Assembly (NCBI RefSeq): GCF_007003975.1
Contig: NZ_VFTC01000001.1
Span: 558,001 to 622,000, forward strand
DNA from: Mesorhizobium sp. WSM4306
Lineage (GTDB): Bacteria > Pseudomonadota > Alphaproteobacteria > Rhizobiales > Rhizobiaceae
Direction: 5' to 3'
DNA: 64,000 nt
Both the position numbers and the translations under genes were made by a program. Below are positions 44,715-53,981 of this stretch, piece after piece; positions within the stretch are counted from its first letter, which is position 1, and every line of letters begins with the position of its first letter. Under the pieces are notes generated by a model. The model was not told the origin of the DNA. It searched no databases and saw only the letters and a program-made list of their open reading frames with translations.

Positions 44715-47027
44715 CTACTTCGGCAGCGTATACGCCATCACATAGTCGCCCGGCTTGGTGCCGACCGAGCCGTGGCCGCCGGCGACGATGACCACGAACT
44801 GGCGGCCGTCGGCGACGGTGTAGGTCATCGGCGTCGATTGCCCGCCTGCCGGCAGCCTGGCCCGCCAGAGCTGCTTGCCCGACGTCACATCATAGGCGCG
44901 CAGATAGTCGTCGACCGCCGCGCCCAGGAAGGCGACACCGCCGGCGGTGATCATCGGCCCGCCAATGCCGGGCACCCCGACCTTCAGCGGCAGAGGCAGC
45001 GGCGTCATGTCGTAGACGGTGCCGTTGCGGTGCTTGTAGGCGATCTTGCCGGTTCTGAGATCGGCGCCCGCGACATAGCCCCATGGTGGCGCCTGGCATG
45101 GCACGCCGAGTGGCGACAGGAACGGCCCCATCACCACCGCGTATGGCGCACCCTCATTGCGGTTGAGCCCCTGTTCGCTGCCGCGACCTTCATCCGGCGG
45201 TGGCACCTGGTCGCGCGGAATGAGCTGCGATTTGAAGGCGAGATAGGTCGGCATGCCGAACATCACCTGCCGCACCGGGTCGACGGCGACGCCGCCCCAA
45301 TTGAACGTGCCGAAATTGCCGGGATAGATCAGCGACCCCTCTACGGAAGGCGGTGTATAGCGGCCCTCATAGCGCAGGCCCTGGAATTCGATCCGGCAGG
45401 CCAGCTGGTCGAACATGGTGATGCCCCACATGTCGGCGCCGGTCAGCGGGTTCGGATTGAACGAGAGGTCCGAAGACGGCTGCGTCGGCGAGGTGTGATC
45501 ACCCTCGATGGCGCCGCCTGGCGCCGGCACTTCCTTGACCGGGATGATCGGTTCGCCGCTGCGCCGGTCGAGCACATAGAGGTCGCCCTGTTTGGTCGGC
45601 CCGACCAGCGCCGGAACCAGGCCGGCAGCCGTGGTAATGTCGACCAGCGTCGGCTGCGCCGGGACGTCCATGTCCCAGAGGTCGTGATGCACGGTCTGCC
45701 GCACCCAGCGCAATTGTCCGGTGGCGAGATCGAGCGCGGTGATCGAGGAGGAGAACTTCTCGACATTGGCGCTACGGCCGGCGCCGAGCTGGTCCGGCGT
45801 CTGGTTGCCGAGCGGCACGTAGAGCAGTCCGAGCTTCTCGTCGGCGCTCGGTGTCGACCACATGTTGGGCGAGTTGTGGGTGTAGGTCTGGCCCGCCGCC
45901 AGCGGTGTCGTCTGGTCCGGGTTGCCGGAATCCCAGTTCCACACCAGCGCGCCGGTGTCGACATCGAAGGCGCGGATGACGCCGGACGGTTCCTCGGTCG
46001 AATAATTGTCGTTGACCGCGCCGCCGACGATGATCTTGCCGCCTGATATCAGCGGCGCCGATGTCGAATAGTAGTAGCCCGACTTCGGGTACGGCATGTT
46101 GGTCAACAGGTTCAGCGTGCCGGCTTCGGCGAACGACGGACAGACCTGGCCATTGGCGGCATCAAGCGCGATCAGCCGCGCGTCCGAGGTCGGCAGATAG
46201 ACGCGTGTCGCGCAGGGCTGGCCAGCGGCGATCCTGGCATCGGCGTAGTAGGACACGCCACGGCAGGTCTGGTGCTGGCGGTCCTTGTCGAGCTTGATCT
46301 TGGGGTCGAAGCGCCATTTCTCCTTGCCGGTCGCGGCATCGATGGCGATGGCGAAATTGTGCGGCGTGCAGATGTAGAGCGTGTCGCCCACCTTGAGCGG
46401 CGTCACCTGATAGGTGGTTTCGCCGATGTCATCCGGACCCTTGACGTCACCGGTTTGGTAGGTCCAGGCCGGCTGCAATTTGGCGACATTGTCCGGCGTG
46501 ATCTGGTCGAGCGGCGAATAGCGCTGACCATAGGGCGTGCGGCCGTAGAAGTGCCACTCGCCCGGAGGCACATTGCCGCCGAGATCCGCAGTCGGCGTCA
46601 CCTTGTCGGCGCTGAGCTCGCCGGCGATGTCCTTGGGATCGGCGGTCATCGAATAGCCGGCCACTGCGAGCGACGCGAGCACCGCCAGGATGAGCGGCGC
46701 ACGCGCGTCGGGGCCGGTGAGGCCCTGCCTTGCCCACGGCGTCAGCAGCCACAGCGCCAGAAGCACGATGACGCCGCCGCGCGGGCCGAGTTCCCACCAG
46801 TCGAAGCCGATTTCCCACACCGCCCAGGCAAGCGTGCACAGCACGATCGCAGCATACAGCCACAGCGCCGTCGATTTGCGCCGGAACAGCAGCCAGGCGG
46901 TTATCAGGAAGGCGAGACCGGTGATGACATAATACCAGCTGCCGCCCAGCATCACGAGCCGGACGCCGCCGCCGCCAAGTGCCAGGCCGATGAGGAACAG
47001 GATGAGGGAGGTGATGACCACAGCCAA
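44715..47027 (-). CDS. gcd: Membrane-bound PQQ-dependent glucose/quinate dehydrogenase
   Basis: A 770-residue enzyme. Four to five transmembrane helices occupy residues 1-130 and bind ubiquinone. The periplasmic beta-propeller begins near WHFYGRTPYGQRYSPLDQIT and includes the PQQ-site stretches THNSPNMWSTPS and VHHDLWDMDVPAQPTL. It oxidises aldoses such as glucose to aldonic acids in the periplasm. I chose a TTG start at 47027 because AAGGAG lies seven bases upstream and the helix begins directly after; earlier codons add a non-homologous segment. Confidence 0.92.
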   Translation of the reverse strand: MAVVITSLILFLIGLALGGGGVRLVMLGGSWYYVITGLAFLITAWLLFRRKSTALWLYAAIVLCTLAWAVWEIGFDWWELGPRGGVIVLLALWLLTPWARQGLTGPDARAPLILAVLASLAVAGYSMTADPKDIAGELSADKVTPTADLGGNVPPGEWHFYGRTPYGQRYSPLDQITPDNVAKLQPAWTYQTGDVKGPDDIGETTYQVTPLKVGDTLYICTPHNFAIAIDAATGKEKWRFDPKIKLDKDRQHQTCRGVSYYADARIAAGQPCATRVYLPTSDARLIALDAANGQVCPSFAEAGTLNLLTNMPYPKSGYYYSTSAPLISGGKIIVGGAVNDNYSTEEPSGVIRAFDVDTGALVWNWDSGNPDQTTPLAAGQTYTHNSPNMWSTPSADEKLGLLYVPLGNQTPDQLGAGRSANVEKFSSSITALDLATGQLRWVRQTVHHDLWDMDVPAQPTLVDITTAAGLVPALVGPTKQGDLYVLDRRSGEPIIPVKEVPAPGGAIEGDHTSPTQPSSDLSFNPNPLTGADMWGITMFDQLACRIEFQGLRYEGRYTPPSVEGSLIYPGNFGTFNWGGVAVDPVRQVMFGMPTYLAFKSQLIPRDQVPPPDEGRGSEQGLNRNEGAPYAVVMGPFLSPLGVPCQAPPWGYVAGADLRTGKIAYKHRNGTVYDMTPLPLPLKVGVPGIGGPMITAGGVAFLGAAVDDYLRAYDVTSGKQLWRARLPAGGQSTPMTYTVADGRQFVVIVAGGHGSVGTKPGDYVMAYTLPK

Positions 47028-47342
47028 GATGATACTCCTTCGACTGTTGCGCTTTGCGGCGCCTCTCAGGCAGCCGTCCCCTGCCCTGTCGCCAGCTTTC
47101 TCCCGCAGGCCGCGTGTGTCAAGCAAAGCCTGCCAGCATAAGGTGAGACAGCCGATCCGCGATCATTGAGCGGCTCGGTGCGGGCTACCGGCGTTTTTGG
47201 AGGCGCAATGGATCGGTGGATCACACCTCAAAACGAGACCAAGGAAAAAATTCCTGCCATATCAGGCATTCTCCCCTTCAAAAAACGGAACAAACCGTAG
47301 ACACTTCTGGTCTTTCCCCACCGAATCACTACATTCGGGGCG
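47028..47342. promoter_or_regulatory. Divergent gcd/uvrD intergenic region
   Basis: A 315-bp region with no gene. It must hold promoters for both gcd and uvrD. A dyad CCGAAT-CACTAC-ATTCGG (47321-47338) sits just before the uvrD ATG. I looked for the alphaproteobacterial SOS box (GAAC-N7-GAAC) and found only a poor match at 47288-47302. Confidence 0.45.
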
Positions 47343-50009
47343 ATGTCCGGCTTTACGGAAGACATGCCCTTCTTTGACGAACCCAGTGCGCGGCCCGCGG
47401 CCCCGTCGGGGATCGCCGCGCGCGCCATGGCGGCCCGCAGTGGCCAAAACAGCGCGCCTGACTACCTGAAAGGGTTGAACCCCGAGCAGCGGCTAGCTGT
47501 CGAAACAACGGAAGGCCCGGTCCTCGTGCTGGCCGGCGCCGGCACCGGCAAGACGCGGGTGCTGACCACCCGCATCGCCCATATCCTCGCCACCGGCAGA
47601 GCCTTCCCGTCGCAGATCCTGGCGGTGACCTTCACCAACAAGGCCGCGCGCGAGATGAAGCAGCGCATCGGCATCCTGATCGGCGAAGGCAATGTCGAGG
47701 GCATGCCGTGGCTCGGCACCTTCCACTCGATCGGCGTCAAGCTTTTGCGCCGCCATGCCGAGCTTGCCGGGCTGAAGTCCGGTTTCACCATCCTCGACAC
47801 CGACGACGTCGTGCGCCTGATCAAGCAGTTGATCCAGGCCGAGGGGCTGGACGACAAGCGCTGGCCGGCCAAGCAGTTCGCCCAGATGATCGACGGCTGG
47901 AAGAACAAGGGCCAAGGCCCCGCCGATATCGCCGAAGGCGATGCGCGCAGCTTCGCCAACGGCAAGGGCCGCGAGCTCTACAAGGCCTATCAGGAGCGGC
48001 TGCAGACACTCAACGCCTGCGACTTCGGCGATCTGCTCTGCCACCCGATCCGCATTTTCCGCGCCAATCCGGATGTGCTCAAGGAATACCACAAGCGCTT
48101 CAAATACATCCTCGTCGACGAATACCAGGACACCAACACCGCGCAGTACATGTGGCTGCGGCTGCTCGCGCAGCGGCCGCAAGCTGGACGCGCAGCGTCT
48201 GCGGATTTGCATCCGGCCGAAGGCCGCAAGCCCGACCGGGCGTCCGAGCCGTTGCGAGGCCCCCGCGGAGGGCCCGCGCCGGCAGGCGCGGAACAGACCG
48301 TGAGCGAAAACAAAGTCAACATCTGCTGCGTCGGCGACGACGACCAATCCATCTATGGCTGGCGCGGCGCCGAGGTCGACAACATCCTGCGCTTCGACAA
48401 GGATTTTCCCGGCGCCACCATCATTCGCCTGGAGCGCAATTACCGCTCGACCGCGCATATCCTCGGCGCCGCTTCGCATCTCATCGCTCACAATGAGGAC
48501 CGCTTCGGCAAGACGCTGTTCACCGATCGCAACGAGCCCGAAGACAACAAGGTGCATGTCCACGCCGCCTGGGATTCCGAGGAGGAGGCGCGCGCCGTCG
48601 GCGAAACCATCGAGACCTACCAGCGCGCCAAGCACAATCTCAACGACATGGCGATCCTGGTCCGCGCGTCGTTCCAGATGCGCGCCTTCGAAGACCGCTT
48701 CATCACGCTCGGCCTCAACTACCGCGTCATCGGCGGCCCGCGTTTCTACGAGCGCATGGAAATCCGCGATGCGCTGGCCTTCTTCCGCGTCGTCGCCAAT
48801 GGCGGCGACGACCTCGCTTTCGAGCGCATCGTCAATGTGCCGAAGCGCGGCCTTGGCGAAGCCACCATCCGCCAGATCCACGACACTGCACGTGCGCTGC
48901 GTATTCCGATGCTGGAAGCGGCCGGCAACCTCGCCGAAAGCGACGAGCTGAAACCGAAGCCGCGCGCGGCATTGCGTGAAGTCGCCGCCAATTTCGAGCG
49001 CTGGCAGAAGGCGCTGGAAACCACGCCGCACACCGAACTCGCCGAGACCATTCTGGAGGAGAGCGGCTACACCGACATGTGGAAGAACGACCGCTCGGCC
49101 GAAGCGCCGGGCCGGCTGGAAAATTTGAAGGAACTGGTCCGTTCCATGGAGGAGTACGAGTCGCTGCGCTCCTTCCTCGAGCATGTGGCGCTGGTCATGG
49201 ATGCCGAGCAGAATGCCGGGCTCGATGCCGTCAGCATCATGACGCTGCATTCGGCCAAAGGCCTCGAATTCGAGACCGTCTTCCTGCCCGGCTGGGAGGA
49301 AGGCCTGTTCCCGCATCAGCGCGCGCTGGATGAAGGCGGCCGCTCCGGCCTGGAGGAAGAACGGCGCCTCGCCTATGTCGGCCTGACCCGCGCCAAGAAG
49401 AACCTGCATATCTGGTTCGTCTCCAACCGGCTCATCCATGGCCTATGGCAATCGACCATCCCGTCGCGTTTCCTCGAAGAGTTGCCGAACGCCCATGTCG
49501 AGGTCGCCGAAAGCGGCAACTCCTATGGCGGTTATGGCAATTCCTATGGCGGCGGTTCTTTTGCTTCCGGGCGTGGCGGCCGCCAAAACCCCTATGGCGC
49601 CTCACGTTTCGACAATGTCGGCGCCAACACCGGCAGCGCGGAAAAACCGGGCGCCTTCTCCAACACCTATGCGACGCCGGGCTGGCAGCGGGCGCAAGCC
49701 AACCGCACCGAGGCCACCGACCGCAACTGGGGCTCGCGCTCCGGCCACCAGGTCGAGCGCATCGGCTATGGTGAGACCGACTCCGGCTACGGCGCCGGAC
49801 GAACCTCGGTCAAAGGCCGCACCATCGACGGCGAACTGGTCGCCAAATCCGTCGCCGACGCGCCGTCGCCCTTCAACGTCGGCGACCGCGTCTTCCACCA
49901 GAAATTCGGCAACGGCAACATTTCAGCCATCGAAGGCAACAAGCTGACCATCGACTTCGACAAAGCCGGCCAGAAACGCGTGCTGGACGGGTTCGTCGCG
50001 GCGGTTTGA
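47343..50009 (+). CDS. uvrD: ATP-dependent DNA helicase UvrD/PcrA
   Basis: An 888-residue superfamily 1 helicase for nucleotide-excision and mismatch repair. Motifs: Walker A AGAGTGKT (about residues 64-71), Walker B DEYQD (259-263), motif III GDDDQSIYGWRGA, motif IV ERNYRST, motif V TLHSAKGLEFETVF and motif VI YVGLTRAKKNL. A Gly/Tyr/Ser-rich linker follows, then a C-terminal Tudor-like domain (VGDRVFHQKFGNGNISAIEG). Between DEYQD and GDDDQS there are about 46 extra residues (about 279-324), rich in Pro, Gly, Ala and Arg, encoded by a palindromic element. The frame stays open, so the helicase is probably functional. Confidence 0.95.
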   Translation: MSGFTEDMPFFDEPSARPAAPSGIAARAMAARSGQNSAPDYLKGLNPEQRLAVETTEGPVLVLAGAGTGKTRVLTTRIAHILATGRAFPSQILAVTFTNKAAREMKQRIGILIGEGNVEGMPWLGTFHSIGVKLLRRHAELAGLKSGFTILDTDDVVRLIKQLIQAEGLDDKRWPAKQFAQMIDGWKNKGQGPADIAEGDARSFANGKGRELYKAYQERLQTLNACDFGDLLCHPIRIFRANPDVLKEYHKRFKYILVDEYQDTNTAQYMWLRLLAQRPQAGRAASADLHPAEGRKPDRASEPLRGPRGGPAPAGAEQTVSENKVNICCVGDDDQSIYGWRGAEVDNILRFDKDFPGATIIRLERNYRSTAHILGAASHLIAHNEDRFGKTLFTDRNEPEDNKVHVHAAWDSEEEARAVGETIETYQRAKHNLNDMAILVRASFQMRAFEDRFITLGLNYRVIGGPRFYERMEIRDALAFFRVVANGGDDLAFERIVNVPKRGLGEATIRQIHDTARALRIPMLEAAGNLAESDELKPKPRAALREVAANFERWQKALETTPHTELAETILEESGYTDMWKNDRSAEAPGRLENLKELVRSMEEYESLRSFLEHVALVMDAEQNAGLDAVSIMTLHSAKGLEFETVFLPGWEEGLFPHQRALDEGGRSGLEEERRLAYVGLTRAKKNLHIWFVSNRLIHGLWQSTIPSRFLEELPNAHVEVAESGNSYGGYGNSYGGGSFASGRGGRQNPYGASRFDNVGANTGSAEKPGAFSNTYATPGWQRAQANRTEATDRNWGSRSGHQVERIGYGETDSGYGAGRTSVKGRTIDGELVAKSVADAPSPFNVGDRVFHQKFGNGNISAIEGNKLTIDFDKAGQKRVLDGFVAAV
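48177..48311. repeat. Palindromic element inserted in frame in uvrD
   Basis: This segment has no counterpart in UvrD/PcrA proteins I know and is full of dyads: CGGAT-TTGC-ATCCG (48202-48215), GGCC-GAA-GGCC (48215-48225) and CCGCGCC-GGCA-GGCGCGG (48274-48291). It encodes about 46 residues between conserved motifs II and III. It resembles rhizobial extragenic palindromes that have landed in a coding region without breaking the frame. The exact boundaries are uncertain. Confidence 0.65.
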
Positions 50010-50029
50010 GCTGCCTTGACGGCTACCCC

Positions 50030-51079
50030 TCACCTGTACCTCGCCTGGTTCCACTTATGCCCCAGCAGCGACAGGATGATGATCAGGCCGTTGAAGAACT
50101 GGACGTAGAAACCGCTCAGGCCTGCCGCGACCACGCCGGTCTGGATGAAGGACACCGTGACCGCGCCGATGGCGCCGCCGGCAACCGTGCCGATGCCGCC
50201 CCAGGTCGGCGTGCCGCCGACGAACACCGAGGCCAGCACCGGCAGGAGATAGCCGTCTCCGGCCGTCGGCCACCAGGTGGAGTTGATCATCACGGAGAAC
50301 GTGCCGGCGATCGCAGCCCCGATGCCGACGAAGACGAACACTTTCACCCGCACGCGCTTGACGTCGATGCCCATCTGCTGGGCGCTGTCGGGGTTGTCGC
50401 CGACCACCCTGACCTGCGCGCCGAAGCGGTGGCGGTTGTAGAGCATCGCTGACAAAACGACGAAGGCGAGCGCCCAGAAGATCTGCACCGGGATGCCCCA
50501 CACCTGGCTGGAGAAGATCTTGTAGGCTGAGCTGTCGGCAAGGCCGGTCAGCGCCGTCGACTTGCCCTCGTTGATGATCTGGATCAGGCCGCGCAGCAGG
50601 AAATTCATGCCGAGCGTGGCGATCAGCGACGACAGCCCGCCATAGACCACCAGCGAGCCGACCAGGAAGCCGAGCAGCGTGCCGGTGAGAACCGCGGCGG
50701 CAATGCCGAGGAACGGATCGTAGCCGGCCTGCACCACCACCGCGAACACCCAGGAGGCAAAGCCCATCGTTGCCGGAAACGACAGGTCGATCTCGCCGCA
50801 GGTGACGACGAAGACCAGCGGCACCACCACGAACAGCGCAACAGGCAGCGTCGTCAACACCGAGCTGTAGAGATACCAGGTGGTGAAGACGATCGGGTTG
50901 GCGATCAGGAACACCGCCATCATGATGATGAACACGCCGAGCGTGCCGAGCGAGGCGCGGTTGTCGAGGATGAAGCCGCGCATCCAGTGATCGGATGGGT
51001 GCTTCCACTCCTTCTGGGAATTGGGGCGGGGAATGCTGGCCGCCGGCTCGTGCAGATCGGGTTCCATGGTCTTGCTCAT
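50030..51079 (-). CDS. Sugar ABC transporter permease
   Basis: A 349-residue BPD_transp_2-type permease with about eight to ten helices. LIATLGMNFLLRGLIQIINE and GDNPDSAQQMGIDVKRVRVK are typical of ribose-type (RbsC-like) permeases. It overlaps the ATPase gene by 4 bp (ATGA). It is the last gene of the operon oxidoreductase-isomerase-binding protein-ATPase-permease and converges on uvrD. Confidence 0.92.
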   Translation of the reverse strand: MSKTMEPDLHEPAASIPRPNSQKEWKHPSDHWMRGFILDNRASLGTLGVFIIMMAVFLIANPIVFTTWYLYSSVLTTLPVALFVVVPLVFVVTCGEIDLSFPATMGFASWVFAVVVQAGYDPFLGIAAAVLTGTLLGFLVGSLVVYGGLSSLIATLGMNFLLRGLIQIINEGKSTALTGLADSSAYKIFSSQVWGIPVQIFWALAFVVLSAMLYNRHRFGAQVRVVGDNPDSAQQMGIDVKRVRVKVFVFVGIGAAIAGTFSVMINSTWWPTAGDGYLLPVLASVFVGGTPTWGGIGTVAGGAIGAVTVSFIQTGVVAAGLSGFYVQFFNGLIIILSLLGHKWNQARYR

Positions 51080-51873
51080 CGTGCTGCCCTCCCCGCGTCG
51101 CCGGCCTCGTGCAATCCAGCCAATCCGCCGGGGTGCGCGACGTCTTCCATGAAGTTGATGAGATCCTCGGCCGAGTTGACCTCAGTGCGGTCGGCGGTCA
51201 GCGCCACCTTGCCGCGGTCCAGCACCACGAAGCGGTCGGCAATGTCGAAGACATGGTGGATGTTATGGCCGATGAACAGGATCGAGCGACCGCTCGCCCG
51301 CACCTGGCGCACGAAGTGAAACACCTTGGCGGTCTCGGTCAGCGACAGCGCCGTCGTCGGCTCGTCGAGGATGATCAGCTCTGCCTGCTTGTAGATGGCG
51401 CGCGCGATCGCCACGCCCTGGCGTTCGCCGCCCGACAGCTGGCCGACGATCGAATGCGGCGTGAACACCTTCGAGGTGAAGCCGATCTCGCGCATCAGCC
51501 GGCTCGCCTCCTCGATCTCCTTGTTGACCTTCAGGAAGCCCATGAAGCCGGTGAGTTCGCGGCCCATGAAGATGTTGCGCACGATGGTCTGCTGCACCGC
51601 CAACGCCCGGTCCTGAAACACCGTCTCGATGCCGGCGTCGCGCGAGCGTGCCGCACTCCAGCCGGTCACCGGCTTGCCGCGCACCAGGATCTCGCCGCTG
51701 GTCGGCTTGACGACGCCGGAGAGAATCTTGATCAGCGTCGACTTGCCGGCGCCATTGTCGCCGATGAGGCCGACCACCTCGCCGCGGTCGACCGAGAGAT
51801 TGACCCCGCCCAGCGCATAGACCTGGCCGTAGGATTTGCTGATGTCGCGCAGTTCGATGATGCGTTCGGCCAT
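51076..51873 (-). CDS. Sugar ABC transporter ATP-binding protein
   Basis: A 265-residue single-domain ATPase: Walker A GDNGAGKSTLIK, signature LSGGERQGVAIARA, Walker B LIILDEPTTALS, and switch His in FIGHNIHHV. Ribose-type importers often have a double ATPase; this one is the single-domain, FrcA-like kind. I chose the ATG at 51873 because GAGGATCGCC precedes it; an ATG at 51891 is weaker. It is coupled to the permease gene. Confidence 0.93.
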   Translation of the reverse strand: MAERIIELRDISKSYGQVYALGGVNLSVDRGEVVGLIGDNGAGKSTLIKILSGVVKPTSGEILVRGKPVTGWSAARSRDAGIETVFQDRALAVQQTIVRNIFMGRELTGFMGFLKVNKEIEEASRLMREIGFTSKVFTPHSIVGQLSGGERQGVAIARAIYKQAELIILDEPTTALSLTETAKVFHFVRQVRASGRSILFIGHNIHHVFDIADRFVVLDRGKVALTADRTEVNSAEDLINFMEDVAHPGGLAGLHEAGDAGRAAR

Positions 51874-51925
51874 GGCGATCCTCGCGTTCATTGTCGCTTG
51901 CCGGCATTCTCGCCAGCGGTCCTGC

Positions 51926-51947
51926 CGGCTGGGCTCAGGCCCAGCCG
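51926..51947 (-). repeat. Hairpin after the binding-protein gene
   Basis: A perfect 9-bp stem, CGGCTGGGC-TCAG-GCCCAGCCG, lies 14 bp after the binding-protein stop and before the ATPase gene, with no T-tract. Such hairpins protect the upstream mRNA and raise binding-protein levels relative to the transporter. Confidence 0.7.
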
Positions 51948-51960
51948 ACAGCTTGGGAGG

Positions 51961-52974
51961 TCAGCGCAGCGCCTGCTTGGCGAGCTCGGCGACGATCTCG
52001 TAATTCTGCGGCGTGACGAAGCCGGCGCCGGTGTCGACGTTCATCGGCGCCAGGCCCAGCACCACCTGCTGGCAGAGGCTGAGGATCGGCAGGTAGCCCT
52101 GCAGGAACGGCTGCTGGTCGGCCGTCAGCTGCACCCAGCCGCCCTTGAACGCCTCGACGATCTGCGGGCTGGTGTCGAAGCCGAAATTGAAGATGTCGCC
52201 TGGCTTCCTGCCTGCCGCCTGCATGTAGGTGGCGACATTGCCGAGCATCTGGCCGCCGGGATAGCCAACCGCCTTGACGTCAGGATTGTTGAGGAGCGCT
52301 GCCGTGATCACCGGGATGGCGAGGTTCGGGTCAGACGCCCATTCGCCGCTCGGCGGCGACGACAGCTGGATTACCTCGACGCCGGCTTCCTTGAGCGCGG
52401 CCACCGTCCCGCGTTCGCGCGCGCCGCGGGCCTCGTTCTCGAACGGGCCGATCATGATCGCCTTGTCGCCGGACTTGAGCTTGCCGAGCTTGAACGCCTC
52501 GGCGCCGAGCGCGCGGCCCTGCTGCTCCTGCTGGGCGCCGACATAGCCGCCGCCGAACGCTTCCACCACCTTCGGCACCGGCACGTTCTGGTACATCATC
52601 TTGATGCCGTCCTTGTGCGCCTGTTCGGCCAGCGGCATGATCGCGGCGTCGCCGGGATGGCCCATCATGGCGATGCCGTTTGGCTTCACGGCGACGGCCT
52701 CGCGCAATTGCTGCACCATCTTTTCGACGTCCCACTGGGAGAAGATGTAGTCGACCTTCGGTCCGAGATCGGCCGCCGCCTGCTTGGCGCCATTATAGAC
52801 GATGGTGCCGAAAGCGTCGCCCTCGGCGCCGCCGACGAAGAAGCGGATGTGGACGTCCTTGCACCACTGGGCGTCAAGCGCCTGTGCCGGCAAGGTGGAG
52901 ATGGCGGCGCAGAGCGCGGTGGCGGCGGCCACGACGGTCGAGCGCAGAAGTGTCGTTCTCATTGCGATGCTCAT
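51961..52974 (-). CDS. Sugar ABC transporter periplasmic binding protein
   Basis: A 337-residue periplasmic-binding protein of the LacI/ribose-binding fold. The signal peptide is MRTTLLRSTVVAAATALCAA ending in PAQA. The mature part includes KPNGIAMMGHPGDAAIMPLA and DIFNFGFDTSPQIVEAFKGG. GGGAGGAACGTGC precedes the ATG at 52974. Its ligand is probably a sugar or polyol, but the sequence does not tell which. Confidence 0.9.
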   Translation of the reverse strand: MSIAMRTTLLRSTVVAAATALCAAISTLPAQALDAQWCKDVHIRFFVGGAEGDAFGTIVYNGAKQAAADLGPKVDYIFSQWDVEKMVQQLREAVAVKPNGIAMMGHPGDAAIMPLAEQAHKDGIKMMYQNVPVPKVVEAFGGGYVGAQQEQQGRALGAEAFKLGKLKSGDKAIMIGPFENEARGARERGTVAALKEAGVEVIQLSSPPSGEWASDPNLAIPVITAALLNNPDVKAVGYPGGQMLGNVATYMQAAGRKPGDIFNFGFDTSPQIVEAFKGGWVQLTADQQPFLQGYLPILSLCQQVVLGLAPMNVDTGAGFVTPQNYEIVAELAKQALR

Positions 52975-53046
52975 GCACGTTCCTCCCTTTTGTCCTCGGT
53001 AAGCCGAGGGTTTCTTCATTCGCTTGCGGCAAGTACTCAACGATTA

Positions 53047-53067
53047 GGCCGGCTCCTCCCGCCGGCC
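53047..53067 (-). repeat. Hairpin between the isomerase and binding-protein genes
   Basis: The stem GGCCGGC-TCCTCCC-GCCGGCC (7 bp) lies directly after the isomerase gene and before the binding-protein gene, with no T-tract. With the hairpin at 51926 it brackets the binding-protein message. Confidence 0.65.
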
Positions 53068-53072
53068 GCTCC

Positions 53073-53981
53073 TCACGTTGGGTTCGGCAGGTAGGTCGCT
53101 CCTCCCCGGCATTGCTTGAGGTATTCCAGCCCGCGCACCTGACCTGTGATTTCGAGATCGCCGCGATAGACCGGGTCGTGCCAGCCCTCGATATCGATGG
53201 CGCCCTTGTAGCCGGCCAGCCGCAATTCGCTGATCACCCGCGTCCAGTCGCTGTCGCCGAAGCCCGGCGTGCGCATCTGCACGAAGGGCAGCCGGCCGAA
53301 GACGCCATGCTCGCGGATCACGTCCCAGCGCACGGTCGCGTCCTTGCCATGGACGTGGAAGATGCGCGGCGCCCATTTGCGGATCTGCGGGATCGGATCG
53401 ATCAGGTAGACGAGTTGATGGCAGGGCTCCCATTCCAGCCCGAGATTGTCGTCGGGCAATTCGTTGAACATCAGCTCCCAGGCGTCGGGATTGTGGGCGA
53501 TGTTCCAGTCGCCGGCGGCCCAGTTGCCGTCCATGGCGCAGTTTTCGAAGGCGATGCGCACGCCCTTGTCGGCGGCGCGCTTGGCCAGCGGCCCCCAGAC
53601 TTCGCGAAAGCGCGGCAGGCTGTCGGTCAACTTCTTGCCGCGCAAGCGGCCGGTGAAGCCGCTGACCATCGAGGCGCCGAACAGATGCGCATTGTCGATG
53701 ACCGTTTCCCAGGCCGCGAGCACGCCGCGATCGACCTCGCCATCCTCCAGCGGATTGCCGAACACGCCGATCGACGACACGGCGACATCGGCATCGCCGA
53801 TTGCCTCGCGAATCTGGCCGGCCAGCCGTGGCAGATCCTTGCCGCCCAGCGTCTGCCAGAAGAACGGCTGAATGCTCTCGAACCCAAGCGGCAGGATCTG
53901 CTTGATGTAAGCCGCCGGGTCATCAAGGTTGGCCCGCACCATGGTGCCGATCCGGATGTCGAGAAGCGGGTTTGGCGTCAT
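53073..53981 (-). CDS. Sugar phosphate isomerase/epimerase (TIM barrel)
   Basis: A 302-residue AP-endonuclease-2-like TIM barrel: VRIAFENCAMDGNWAAGDWN, then LGLEWEPCHQLVYLIDPIPQ and FHVHGKDATVRWDVI. These hold the metal-binding Glu, His and Asp residues. Family members interconvert ketoses or inosose derivatives. It overlaps the oxidoreductase gene by 4 bp, suggesting consecutive catabolic steps. The exact substrate is unknown. Confidence 0.88.
   Translation of the reverse strand: MTPNPLLDIRIGTMVRANLDDPAAYIKQILPLGFESIQPFFWQTLGGKDLPRLAGQIREAIGDADVAVSSIGVFGNPLEDGEVDRGVLAAWETVIDNAHLFGASMVSGFTGRLRGKKLTDSLPRFREVWGPLAKRAADKGVRIAFENCAMDGNWAAGDWNIAHNPDAWELMFNELPDDNLGLEWEPCHQLVYLIDPIPQIRKWAPRIFHVHGKDATVRWDVIREHGVFGRLPFVQMRTPGFGDSDWTRVISELRLAGYKGAIDIEGWHDPVYRGDLEITGQVRGLEYLKQCRGGATYLPNPT

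Noticed and set aside
47288-47302. LexA (SOS) box upstream of uvrD
   Set aside because: The second half-site reads AGAC instead of GAAC, so the GAAC-N7-GAAC pattern is not met.
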